Shown here: positions 7,982 through 16,286 of the stretch, piece after piece
Numbering within the stretch: the first letter of the stretch is position 1
Layout of the letters: each line of letters begins with the position of its first letter
Assembly (NCBI RefSeq): GCF_010894455.1
Contig: NZ_JAAIXY010000003.1
Span: forward strand, 310,001 to 374,000
Length of the DNA stretch: 64,000 bases
Reading direction: 5' to 3'
Source of the DNA: Myxococcus eversor
GTDB lineage: Bacteria > Myxococcota > Myxococcia > Myxococcales > Myxococcaceae
Program-made: the position numbers and the translations under genes
The notes under the pieces: generated by a model
What the model was told of the DNA's origin: nothing
Database searches by the model: none
What the model saw: the letters and a program-made list of their open reading frames with translations, nothing else

Positions 7982-9760
7982 ATGAAACCCCTTGCTGAGC
8001 TGTTGCGCCATCTGTCGCGGCCCGGAGTGACGGAGCTGACCCTGGCCACCGGGCGTCCTCCCATGATTCGCGGCAGCAACGGCTACGAGCCGGTGGACCC
8101 CGCCGCCGTGACGACGGACGACGTCGTCCGAGCCCTCCAGGCCATGGTGGGAGTCGCGCGCGCATCCAGCGTCTCCGACTCGCCCTCCAACTGGTCCGTC
8201 AACGCCAATGGCCTGGGCTCGCTGTCCATTGCCGCCGTGCGTCGAGGGGACTTGATGCACCTGCGACTGTCTCGCGCGGCGGAGGCCTCCACCGCGCCCG
8301 CGGCGGCCCCGCCCGCCGCCGCTCCGGCTCCAGCGACACGAGCCGCCCCCGTCGCCCAGGGGTATGCCGCGCCATCGGCCGGGTATGCGCCCGCCCCCGC
8401 CGCCGCTCCCTCGGCGGGGTATGCGCCCGCGCCCACCGCCGCGCCCCAGGGCGCCGGGTATACGCCCGCGCCGACCGCCGCTCCCTCGCCCGGATATGCC
8501 CCAGCGCCTTCGGCTCCCGCCGCCGCGCCGCAGAGCGCCGGGTATGCGCCCACGGGTGCCCAGGAGGCCGCGCGCTCGCTGGCGACGTCGCGCATGTCGG
8601 GAGGGGCCAGGGACCTGGCCATCGTGCTGGAGCAGGGGCGCGGCAGCCGCGCCAGCGACGTGCACGTCGTGGCCGAGCGCCCCGTGCTCTTCCGCCTCGC
8701 CGGAGAGCTGGTGCCCCAGGGCGGCGCGCTGGATGCGGCGCGGGTGGAGGGCATGTTGATGCCGGTGGTGCCGGAGCGACTGCGCCCGGTGCTCGTGCGC
8801 GAGGGCAGTTGTGACTTCTCGCTCGACTCACCGGAGATGGGGCGCTTTCGCGTCAACGTCTCGCGCCACCGCACGGGCCTCAAGGGCACCTTCCGGGTGA
8901 TTGCGCGCGACATCCCCACGCTGGAGTCGCTGGGGCTGCCTGTCGAAATCGCCAAGGCGACGCACCACCACCAGGGCCTCATCGTCGTCACGGGCCCGTC
9001 CGGCCACGGCAAGACGAGCACCCTGGCGGCGCTGGTGGACCTCATCAACCGCGAGACGTCCCACCACGTGCTCACGGTGGAGGACCCGGTGGAGTTCGTC
9101 CACCCGCGCAAGAAGGCGCTCATCAGCCAGCGCGAAGTGGGCGCGCACACGAGGACGTTCGCCAGCGCGCTCAAGGGCAGCTTGCGCGAGGACCCGGACG
9201 TCATCGTGGTGGGCGAGCTGCGCGACACGGAGACGGTGCGCATGGCGCTGGCCGCCGCGGAGACGGGCCACCTGCTCATCAGCACCATGAACACGCCGAG
9301 CGCGGCGAAGACGATTGACCGGCTCATCGACCTCTTCCCGCCGGCGGACCAGCAGCAGGTGCGCCTGTCGCTGTCGAGCGGCCTGCGCCTCATCGTCAGC
9401 CAGCGGCTGATGGCGAGCGCGGACGGCAAGAGCATGGTGGCCGCGGCGGAGGTGCTGCCGGGCTCGGTGGCGCTGGGCAACCTCATCCGCGACAACAAGA
9501 CGTACCAGATTCCCTCGCTCCAGCAGCGCGGCAAGAGCCTGGGCATCATCCGCTTCGAGGACTCGATGGCGGACCTGGTGCGCGCGCAGAAGGTGAAGCT
9601 GGAAGTGGCCAAGGGCTTCGTGGACAACCCGGACGAGTTGGAGGCGGTGGTGACGGGGAAGCGGCCGGGCACGACGGCCGTGTCGGCGCCGGAGACGCAG
9701 CAGGACAGCGCCCGGCTGCTCAGCAAGATGGGCTCGCTGATGGGAAGGAAGGGGGGCTGA
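7982..9760 (+). CDS. PilT-like ATPase with duplicated N-domain and GYAPAP linker
   Basis: 592 residues from the ATG at 7982; the frame extends upstream, but that part is not conserved-looking. Residues 1-95 resemble the PilT N-terminal PAS-like domain (TELTLATGRPPMIRG). An Ala/Pro-rich linker (about 100-190) carries six GY[A/T]-type repeats. A second N-domain and a full PilT ATPase follow. Walker A is GPSGHGKTST (about 338-347), Walker B region DPDVIVVGELRD, and the His box is GHLLISTMNT. In PilT the His box normally reads GHLVFGTLHT; here the second histidine is replaced by asparagine. PilT powers retraction of type IV pili by ATP hydrolysis on the inner face of the membrane. The next gene, another PilT paralogue, starts 1 bp after the stop, so both are surely co-expressed. 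It could be a motor subunit or a regulator. Confidence 0.9.
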   Translation: MKPLAELLRHLSRPGVTELTLATGRPPMIRGSNGYEPVDPAAVTTDDVVRALQAMVGVARASSVSDSPSNWSVNANGLGSLSIAAVRRGDLMHLRLSRAAEASTAPAAAPPAAAPAPATRAAPVAQGYAAPSAGYAPAPAAAPSAGYAPAPTAAPQGAGYTPAPTAAPSPGYAPAPSAPAAAPQSAGYAPTGAQEAARSLATSRMSGGARDLAIVLEQGRGSRASDVHVVAERPVLFRLAGELVPQGGALDAARVEGMLMPVVPERLRPVLVREGSCDFSLDSPEMGRFRVNVSRHRTGLKGTFRVIARDIPTLESLGLPVEIAKATHHHQGLIVVTGPSGHGKTSTLAALVDLINRETSHHVLTVEDPVEFVHPRKKALISQREVGAHTRTFASALKGSLREDPDVIVVGELRDTETVRMALAAAETGHLLISTMNTPSAAKTIDRLIDLFPPADQQQVRLSLSSGLRLIVSQRLMASADGKSMVAAAEVLPGSVALGNLIRDNKTYQIPSLQQRGKSLGIIRFEDSMADLVRAQKVKLEVAKGFVDNPDELEAVVTGKRPGTTAVSAPETQQDSARLLSKMGSLMGRKGG

Positions 9761-9761
9761 G

Positions 9762-10868
9762 ATGAGCACCACGCCGCGCATCGCCGCGCTCTTCGACATG
9801 CTGCTGGAGCAGAAGGGCAGCGACCTGCACCTGAGCACCGGCTATCCCCCCATGGGCCGCATCCGTGGCGAGCTGACGCCGCTGCGCGAGGAGCCCCTCA
9901 CGATTCCGGAAGTCGAAGGGCTCCTGTTCGAGCTCATCAACCCGACGCAGAAGCAGCAGATTCTCGAGGAGCTGGACCTCGACTTCGCCTATGGCTACGG
10001 GACGAAGGCCCGCTTCCGCGCGAACTACTTCTACAAGCAGACGGGCCTGGGGGCGGTGTTCCGCACCATCCCCAGCAAGGTCCTCACGCTGGACGACCTG
10101 AAGACGCCCGAAATCGTCCGCAAGCTGGCCGAGCGCCGCAGCGGGCTGGTGCTGGTGACGGGCCCCACGGGCAGCGGCAAGTCCACGACGCTCGCGGGCA
10201 TGGTGAACCACATCAACCAGACGCGCCCCGCGCACATCCTCACCATTGAAGACCCGGTGGAGTTCGTGCACGAGTCCGCTCGGGCGCAGGTGACGCACCG
10301 GGAGGTGGGGCCTCACGCGTCGAGCTTCGCCACGGCCATCCGCTCGGCGGGCCGCGAGGACCCGAACGTCATCCTCATCGGCGAGCTTCGCACCAACGAG
10401 ACGATGAAGCTGGCGCTCCAGTTGGCGAGCTTCGGCGTGTTGGTGTTCGCCACGGTGCACACCAACAGCGCGCCGGCGACCATCGACCGCATCATCAACT
10501 CGTTCCCGGCGGACGAGCAGCAGCAGGTGCGCGGCATGCTGGCGGAGAGCCTGGCGGGCATCGTCGCGCAGCAGCTCATCAAGACGGCGGACGGCAAGGG
10601 CCGCGTGGCGGCGCTGGAAATCCTCGTGGGCGGCGCGGCCATCGCCGCGATGATTCGCGAGGGCAAGGTCTTCCAGATTGCGTCCAAGATGCAGGCCGGC
10701 CAGGGCCAGGGCATGCAGACGCTCGACATGCACCTGGAGCGGCTGGTGCGCGACAACATCATCACGCCCGACGCCGCGCTGGAGAAGGCCCAGGACAAGG
10801 AGAACCTGGCCAAGGTCATCCAGCGCCTCAAACCGGACTGGGTGCTGCCGGAGTCGATGAAGGCGTAG
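9762..10868 (+). CDS. PilT-like type IV pilus ATPase paralogue
   Basis: 368 residues, the normal PilT size, with N-domain (GSDLHLSTGYPPMGRI), Walker A GPTGSGKSTT (about 133-142), Walker B region REDPNVILIGELR, and His box FGVLVFATVHT. The first His-box histidine, usually in GHLVF, is replaced here by Gly (FGVLVF), while the second (VHT) is kept; this is the mirror image of the upstream paralogue. The usual motif DPDVVLVGEMRD is altered to DPNVILIGELRT. Start at 9762, 1 bp after the preceding stop. Myxobacteria are known to carry several PilT paralogues beside the true retraction motor; no pilin, PilB or PilC gene is nearby, so this is probably not the main PilT. Confidence 0.9.
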   Translation: MSTTPRIAALFDMLLEQKGSDLHLSTGYPPMGRIRGELTPLREEPLTIPEVEGLLFELINPTQKQQILEELDLDFAYGYGTKARFRANYFYKQTGLGAVFRTIPSKVLTLDDLKTPEIVRKLAERRSGLVLVTGPTGSGKSTTLAGMVNHINQTRPAHILTIEDPVEFVHESARAQVTHREVGPHASSFATAIRSAGREDPNVILIGELRTNETMKLALQLASFGVLVFATVHTNSAPATIDRIINSFPADEQQQVRGMLAESLAGIVAQQLIKTADGKGRVAALEILVGGAAIAAMIREGKVFQIASKMQAGQGQGMQTLDMHLERLVRDNIITPDAALEKAQDKENLAKVIQRLKPDWVLPESMKA

Positions 10869-10975
10869 TCGCCCGCACAGAATATCCGCGGGCTCCTGTC
10901 GGTAGGGGTGTCCTCACCCTCCTCCAGTCAGGAGTGGGAAGCCCTCGCGTCGCTGACGCTCAAGGGAGACACCCG

Positions 10976-11869
10976 ATGCGCTACGGCGAAGACAAGGCCT
11001 TCGAGATGGCACGCAGCCTGTTGCCCTCCACCAGCCGTCGGGAGGCGCGCAAGAATCGCGTGAACGTGAGTCGGCGCGCCCGCCGTACGAGCAGCACCCG
11101 GATCGCCCAGCTCATCCGAGCCCCCGAGCTCTCCGAGGACTGCGCGGAGCTGGATGACGATTCCTCCTCCGACATGAGAGGGGTGGTGTTCTGGCGTCGT
11201 CAGGCCGACAAGGTCAACCCCTTCATCCGGTGGGCGAAGCGACGAACCCTGAAGCAGCCTCGCGACTTGCGACTGGGGCTGGTGAGAGGAGCACTTCCTC
11301 CAGGTCTCATCGGGCATCACGCGCTTTCTCATTTGAAAGGCGTGGAGCACTTCCTGAGCACCGTGGAGCTGTCGCGACGGGACTTCCGGCGCGGCCCTCA
11401 GAAGAGCCAGCCCATCCACGACCGAGGTGTGCTGGCGCAGCTCCTGCGCGAGTTGCTGCGACTTCCCACCGGTCAGAAGTCCTTCAACGGCTATCTCAAG
11501 CATGCGACGGCCTCGGGATGGAGCGTGAAGTGGGGGCGCGACGGCCAGCGCCATGTAGTCCTCCACGGATGCAACGCCCCTCGCCTGCTGCTTGGCGTGC
11601 ATGACGTGCTCTCCTTCCTGGATGACCTCGGCTTCGACAGCCGGCCGGAGACGTCCAGGAAGAGTGATTCGCGGACAGGTGCGTCTACCCAACTCCCGAC
11701 GCTCTTCTTTCTCCAGGTCTTTCATCGCCTGGGGGGTGACCTCACCGCTACGCTCGCCGCCATCCCCAAGCCCAAGCTGACCCACCTCCCGTGCGGACGC
11801 GTGCACCGCTGGCCCCCAGAGAACTCCCGTGGCGAGCGCGGGCACCTCGGAACAAGATGCCGGCCATGA
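10976..11869 (+). CDS. Myxobacterial hypothetical protein
   Basis: A 297-residue protein from the ATG at 10976, preceded by an AGGGAGAC ribosome site. It opens with a basic, helical segment (RYGEDKAFEMARSLLP) and an Arg/Lys-rich stretch, followed by an acidic patch. The middle (about 80-215) looks globular (KVNPFIRWAKRRT, GVLAQLLRELLRLP). It recalls a multi-copy family of unknown function in myxobacteria, but I cannot verify that. The last 50 or so residues look irregular and run into the acetyltransferase gene, so the natural end may have been altered. No transmembrane segment or catalytic motif is visible. Confidence 0.65.
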   Translation: MRYGEDKAFEMARSLLPSTSRREARKNRVNVSRRARRTSSTRIAQLIRAPELSEDCAELDDDSSSDMRGVVFWRRQADKVNPFIRWAKRRTLKQPRDLRLGLVRGALPPGLIGHHALSHLKGVEHFLSTVELSRRDFRRGPQKSQPIHDRGVLAQLLRELLRLPTGQKSFNGYLKHATASGWSVKWGRDGQRHVVLHGCNAPRLLLGVHDVLSFLDDLGFDSRPETSRKSDSRTGASTQLPTLFFLQVFHRLGGDLTATLAAIPKPKLTHLPCGRVHRWPPENSRGERGHLGTRCRP

Positions 11870-12384
11870 TTCACGGCTTCGAGAGCACGACGACGGAACG
11901 GCTGCTGCTTCGGCCGTTTCGCGAGACCGACCTGGACGCGGTGTTCACACTCCATGGCGACCCGGAGACGTCTCGCTTCAACCCCTCCGGCCCATTGCGC
12001 TCGTTGGACGCCGCGCGAGAGCTGCTGGCGCTGTGGTTGAGTGACTGGGCGAAACACGGCGTGGGGTATTGGGCCGTGGAGCAACGAGAGACACCGGGCG
12101 TCGTCGTGGGCGTCTGCGGCGTGCGCCACAAGCTGTTCGAGGGTCGGACGGTGTTGAACCTCGCCTATCGCTTCGCGCCTCGGACCCAGGGGCTGGGTTA
12201 TGCGACGGAAGCCGCGCGCGTCGCCGTGGAGCAGGCCCGGCGACACCTCCCCGATGTGCCCCTCGTCGCCATCATCCATCCGGAGAATGCACCGTCCCTC
12301 CGCGTCGCGGAGCGACTCGGGCTGCGGTTCGAGCGCATCACCGACTATGAAGGAACCCCGAGCCGAGTGTACGGGGTCGACTGA
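11857..12384 (+). CDS. RimJ/RimL-type GNAT acetyltransferase
   Basis: About 175 residues with the layout of the ribosomal-protein-type GNAT family: ERLLLRPFRETDLDAVF near the N-terminus, a central strand (GVVVGVCGVRH), the acetyl-CoA site region (RTQGLGYATEAARVAV) and the closing motif (ENAPSLRVAERLGLRF). Substrates of this family include protein N-termini and small molecules; the sequence does not tell which. An ATG at 11866 forms an ATGA overlap with the preceding stop and is an equally good start. It converges on the lipoprotein gene at 12425. Confidence 0.85.
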   Translation: MPAMIHGFESTTTERLLLRPFRETDLDAVFTLHGDPETSRFNPSGPLRSLDAARELLALWLSDWAKHGVGYWAVEQRETPGVVVGVCGVRHKLFEGRTVLNLAYRFAPRTQGLGYATEAARVAVEQARRHLPDVPLVAIIHPENAPSLRVAERLGLRFERITDYEGTPSRVYGVD

Positions 12385-12424
12385 GCATCGACGTGTCCGC
12401 GCGGCCTCCCGAGGCACGGGAAGA

Positions 12425-13435
12425 CTACAACTCCTCGCGGAGCCCCTCTCGGAACACTGTGAACACCGCCTGTCCACAGCGGTCCGAAGCGTCCGCCTGC
12501 GCTCTCGCCACGCGCACCTCGTAGCGGACACCTCCCAGCAGAAGTCGCTTCGTCTCTCCAACAGAGACAGTGACGGGTGATGCGCCACGCTTCCGGGCAT
12601 CCTCGAACCGAAGCCGTGCGCCCCGGGTGCGTGCGTCCTTTCGGCGCTCGCAGCCGGCAAGTTCCCACCGGACTCGCAGCTCCGGCACCAGTCCCGTGGG
12701 CAGCAGGACTTCGCCTTCTGGCGTGATGGGCGCGCTCGGTACCGTGAGAAGCAAGAGCCCTCCGTCCGCGTCGCGGAGCGTGTCGCCCGAGAGGAGTTCG
12801 GGATGCTCTCCGTCGCTGGAGACGCAGCTCGCGGGCTCGCGGTGGCTGGCCCAGCCCACGGTCCGTCCCGTCAGGTCCGCCAGTACCTCTGGAACGGTGA
12901 GTCCGTAGCTCACGCCTCCGCGTGTCTCGTCTGCCTCGTACTCCAGCACCGAGGCCCACTGGTCCCCATGGCGGTATGCACCTCTGAGCTGTCGGGCCAC
13001 GGTGAACCGTCGCTCCAGCCGTGGGCCCGTGCGCTGGATGGAGCGCGTCTCCGGCGTCTCCTTGAAAGCCACGTCCACCCGGGCCGCGCGCCAGACTTCC
13101 GCGCACGCGAGAAGGCCAGGTGACTCCGCAGCGCGTGTGCCTCCATCCGGCGTCGATTCCGCGGAGATGCCCGACACCGTGATTCCATCGGCGGACGAGG
13201 GCACCGCGAGCCTGGCGTCACGCGAAGCCACGGCGGACGGAGCGAGGCCACCAGCGGGCGGCTCACGAACCCCGCCCGGGGCTGAAGACGGTGGGGGCTC
13301 GGACCGCGCCGCGACAGCAGAGCCCGCGTCCGTCGCGGGAGGCTCGGGGCGAAGCCAGCAGGCACCGTGCATCAGCAAGAACCCCAGCGCACAGCTCCAC
13401 GCACCCAGCCGGTGTGGTCCTTCCGACTTCGGCAT
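12425..13435 (-). CDS. Lipoprotein of unknown function
   Basis: About 336 residues. The N-terminus (CALGFLLMHGACW) ends in a plausible lipobox (MHGAC), followed by a Pro/Ala/Ser-rich spacer (about 30-100) that would hold the folded part away from the membrane. Residues about 110-330 form a globular region with four cysteines (CAEVWRAARVDV, CVSSDGEHPELLSGD, ELAGCERRKDA, DRCGQAVFTVF) that could pair. No known domain is recognised. A second in-frame ATG at 13438 differs by one codon. It is monocistronic, convergent with the acetyltransferase to its left. Confidence 0.72.
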   Translation of the reverse strand: MPKSEGPHRLGAWSCALGFLLMHGACWLRPEPPATDAGSAVAARSEPPPSSAPGGVREPPAGGLAPSAVASRDARLAVPSSADGITVSGISAESTPDGGTRAAESPGLLACAEVWRAARVDVAFKETPETRSIQRTGPRLERRFTVARQLRGAYRHGDQWASVLEYEADETRGGVSYGLTVPEVLADLTGRTVGWASHREPASCVSSDGEHPELLSGDTLRDADGGLLLLTVPSAPITPEGEVLLPTGLVPELRVRWELAGCERRKDARTRGARLRFEDARKRGASPVTVSVGETKRLLLGGVRYEVRVARAQADASDRCGQAVFTVFREGLREEL

Positions 13436-13586
13436 CACGTGCTCCTCTGCAGGGCAAGTGCCCTCCGCCTCCGCCGACTTTCGCCCTTCTGGTCAGGGGA
13501 GGCCAGCGATGCGGAGGCAGGTCTGCTTCGCGGCTTTCGGTCACGGTGCTCCCCACCTACTCTCGCCCGTCCGAGGAAGGACCCGA

Positions 13587-13745
13587 ATGACGACACGCGC
13601 TCAACTCCAGTACCCCTTCGACCATGGGGTGGCGGATGCCCCCGTGGACGTCTACGGCAAGCCGGGCCGGGGACCGGTGGTGATTGACGCGGGCTGGGGC
13701 ACCCTGCTCCCGACGAACCTGACGCATCCCTGGTACCGGTCGTGA
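13587..13745 (+). pseudogene. Remnant of MBL-fold metallo-hydrolase
   Basis: A 52-codon frame behind a very good ribosome site (GAGGAAGG, 6-bp spacing). The product (TTRAQLQYPFDHGVADAPV, then GPVVIDAGWGT) resembles the opening of MBL-fold hydrolases, where a YPF/HGVADG start is followed by a strand leading to IDTG. The middle part between these two elements seems to be missing and the HxHxDH metal site is absent, so this is best read as a decayed fragment, or less likely a new small protein. The good ribosome site suggests recent decay. Confidence 0.4.
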
Positions 13746-13759
13746 CCTGACCGTCGCGG

Positions 13760-15523
13760 TCAGAGGCACTCCGCGTACAGCAGCGTTCCATCCGCCGACA
13801 CATGGAAGTCGCGGCCCTCCACGCGGCCTCGTGACATGAGCCGCTCCCGCTTGCGGCGGACGTCGTCACGCCGTCTCACCAGTGAGGACTCCTCGTGCGG
13901 AACCCTCGGCTGGAAGCGCGCGGGGCCACCCTTGTCGTCCGGAACATAGCGGGTCATCAGTGAGCGCTTCGAGCCACGGCCCGCGCCGTCATCCGCGTCG
14001 CCATCGTCGGAGAAGTCGAGCTCCAGAGAGCCCCACTCCCCCACGTCACAGTCGCAGGAGCCGCAGCCCGGGAAGCCGCAGCCCAGGAAACCATCGCGAC
14101 AGTCGACACACTCCGCCTTCGGTGACGAACCACACGCCGCGCACCCGTTGTCTCCAAACGAGTACGAGTGCCACCCGGAGTTGCTCACGCCCGCGAACTG
14201 GTAGCGGTAGTTCATCACGCTGTCGTGCACCACGCTGTACTGCCCCGCCACGTCATTGCCGTTGTGGTCCAGGTTCAGGTTGTGGCCCAGTTCGTGGATG
14301 AAGGTGCCGCGCTGCTCCTGGATGCTCGGACTGCTGAAGCAGCCCATGCTGATGATGAGGTCATTGCCCAGCAGCTCGGCCTTGCCGGAGGAGCAACTCG
14401 TGAGGCTCGAGTGCCGGTTGGCCCACATCGCGTAATGGAAGTACGGCCGACGCTCCGGATTCGCTGACGAGAAGGCGCTCTGCTTCAGCGCGTAGAAGTC
14501 CACGCCGCCAGGGCAGCTCCCGTAACAGACCACCTCGTACCAGGGCAGCACGCTGTCGATGAAGGCATGCAGTCGCACGCTCCCGCCCGTCTCCTGGGCG
14601 AACACCGCCGCCGCGTCCGCCGCCAGTCCCGCGTATGGCTGCCGAGTGAGGTACGGGTTCGTCGGGTGCTGCATCCAGTCGATCTCCACGTAGAGGTCTC
14701 TCGCCGTGGGGCTGCTCCACTCGGAGAAGGAGAAGCCGTCGTTGCCGAACACCTCCAGCGTGTCCGCTATCGAGTCCCCATCCGAGTCCTCGTTGTTCGG
14801 ACTCAGGCCAATGAGCGGCTCGAGCGAGTCCGAGAGCCCGTCCTCGTCACCGTCGTTGTCATCGAAGATGGTGGACCAGAGTTCCTCGTCGTGGACGAAG
14901 GTCGCCGTGCCCGCGCTGCCCGGATAGCGCCCCACCACCACGCGCTGGGTGCCGACGTTCTGCGCGCTCGTCGCGGTGACGAGCGGGTAGTACTTCGGCC
15001 CGTTGTCGTCATCGTGCTGGAGGTACTCGGTATTGGAGCGCAGCAGGAAGAGCAGATGGTCTCCTCCGCCGGGGCTCGTGGCCGAGGCCCTGAAGGTGTC
15101 CTTGGCATTCCACGCGAAGAGGAGCGGCACGCCGCCGAAGGGCTGTTGCGACAGGAGCAGCGTCCCGTTGCGATACAGGCTCGCCGTGCCTCCGCGCCCC
15201 TCCGCGTAGGCGCGCACCCAGACACGGTAGTAGCCGGAGTCCGGCGCGACGAACGTCACACACGAGCGCGTGTTTCCCTGGCAGTCGTCACTCACGGCCA
15301 CCTGGCTCCAGCCACTCCTGTCGCGCAGCACGTGCAACACGGTGTCGGGTGCGGAGCCCGCCAGGTCTCGCGTCTCGAAGGTGTACGTCTGTCCCGCGTC
15401 GAGCCAGGTGCTCAGCCAGATGAAGCTGCCCCAGTCCCGCGATGCCACGTAGTGCGGTCCCGCCCACGCCATCATCGGCGCCAGCAGCAACACCGCGCGA
15501 AGCGCCCCCATGAACGACTTCAT
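13760..15523 (-). CDS. Secreted zinc metalloprotease with calcium-binding repeats
   Basis: 587 residues from the ATG at 15523, which overlaps the upstream stop as ATGA. The signal peptide ends at about residue 22 (LLLAPMMAWAGP). Residues about 25-200 form N-terminal beta-rich domains. Two acidic calcium-type loops follow (DDNDGDEDGLSD and NNEDSDGDSIAD), of the thrombospondin type 3 kind. The catalytic site is HELGHNLNLDH at 410-420 (HExxHxxxxxH, three zinc ligands and the Glu base), with a Met-turn (SVMNYRYQ) about 30 residues later, so it is a metzincin-type protease. A cysteine-rich segment (CAACGSS to CGSCDCD) and a basic C-terminal tail complete it. It should act outside the cytoplasm, perhaps in predation or matrix turnover (inference). 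Confidence 0.9.
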   Translation of the reverse strand: MKSFMGALRAVLLLAPMMAWAGPHYVASRDWGSFIWLSTWLDAGQTYTFETRDLAGSAPDTVLHVLRDRSGWSQVAVSDDCQGNTRSCVTFVAPDSGYYRVWVRAYAEGRGGTASLYRNGTLLLSQQPFGGVPLLFAWNAKDTFRASATSPGGGDHLLFLLRSNTEYLQHDDDNGPKYYPLVTATSAQNVGTQRVVVGRYPGSAGTATFVHDEELWSTIFDDNDGDEDGLSDSLEPLIGLSPNNEDSDGDSIADTLEVFGNDGFSFSEWSSPTARDLYVEIDWMQHPTNPYLTRQPYAGLAADAAAVFAQETGGSVRLHAFIDSVLPWYEVVCYGSCPGGVDFYALKQSAFSSANPERRPYFHYAMWANRHSSLTSCSSGKAELLGNDLIISMGCFSSPSIQEQRGTFIHELGHNLNLDHNGNDVAGQYSVVHDSVMNYRYQFAGVSNSGWHSYSFGDNGCAACGSSPKAECVDCRDGFLGCGFPGCGSCDCDVGEWGSLELDFSDDGDADDGAGRGSKRSLMTRYVPDDKGGPARFQPRVPHEESSLVRRRDDVRRKRERLMSRGRVEGRDFHVSADGTLLYAECL

Positions 15524-16146
15524 CGCTTCTGCTCCCCCTGAAAGAACCACTCCTTGAAGGTCTCCTGCGCGCGCGCTTGCTCCTCGGGCGAGAGGTCTCT
15601 CCACTTCGCCTGCTCTCGCGCGAGCGCCTGCTGGTAGCGCGCGTCCTGGTCCCTCGCGTGCGTGTCTTCCGCCGGTGGGGCGGAAACCTTCGCGACGAGG
15701 TTGAGCGCGGCGAGATAGCGCCGCTCCTGGCGCGCACGCGTCTCGGGGCTCGCGTCCTGGAAGGCTCGCTCCGTTCGCGTCACGAGCGTTGCCAGGTCGT
15801 CGACGGGCTCCTCGCGCAGCAAGGCCTCCTCGTCCGGTGTCAGTGGCACCAACGCGTCCTTCGCGAACCGCGTCAGCGGAGACGTCGCGGGAGCGGGAGT
15901 CGCCACCTCCACCGTGAGGCCACCAGGGCCCTGGACCTGTTCGACGTGAAGAACAGACTCCTGTGAATCCTTGCGCGGGACAGGAGGTGTTTCGAGCCGA
16001 GCCACCGGGTTCGGCTCCCGTTGGCTCACGGCCGCGGAGTCCTCACGCAACAGGTGCCTAGGCACCAGCAGGGGGATTCCCGCCGCGAGCAGGACGACGC
16101 CCAGCACCACACTCCCGATTCCGACCTGGTCGCCTCGTGCGCGCAT
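15520..16146 (-). CDS. Single-pass membrane protein coupled to metalloprotease
   Basis: About 208 residues. A short basic N-terminus is followed by one hydrophobic helix (IGSVVLGVVLLAAGIPLLV, about 10-28), then a Pro-rich spacer and a charged helical C-terminal half (EEALLREEPVDDLATLV, EEQARAQETFKEWFFQ). The layout resembles membrane-anchored chaperones with helical bundles (such as lipase foldases), but no clear family match was seen. Its stop overlaps the start of the metalloprotease gene (ATGA). Coupling suggests it helps that protease fold, stay inactive or be exported. Start chosen at 16146 so that the helix lies near the N-terminus; 16182 is the longer option. Confidence 0.75.
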   Translation of the reverse strand: MRARGDQVGIGSVVLGVVLLAAGIPLLVPRHLLREDSAAVSQREPNPVARLETPPVPRKDSQESVLHVEQVQGPGGLTVEVATPAPATSPLTRFAKDALVPLTPDEEALLREEPVDDLATLVTRTERAFQDASPETRARQERRYLAALNLVAKVSAPPAEDTHARDQDARYQQALAREQAKWRDLSPEEQARAQETFKEWFFQGEQKR

Positions 16147-16286
16147 GCGGTCCCCACTCGCAGGCCTCACGTCTAGCCTCAATTCCCGTCGGCATCAAAC
16201 AGCCGGAGGCTCGGGGGATTCAGCGCGAGTGACGGCGACAGTGCATCCAGGGTGCATCACTGAACAGGCCCGTGAGCTGGCTCGAC

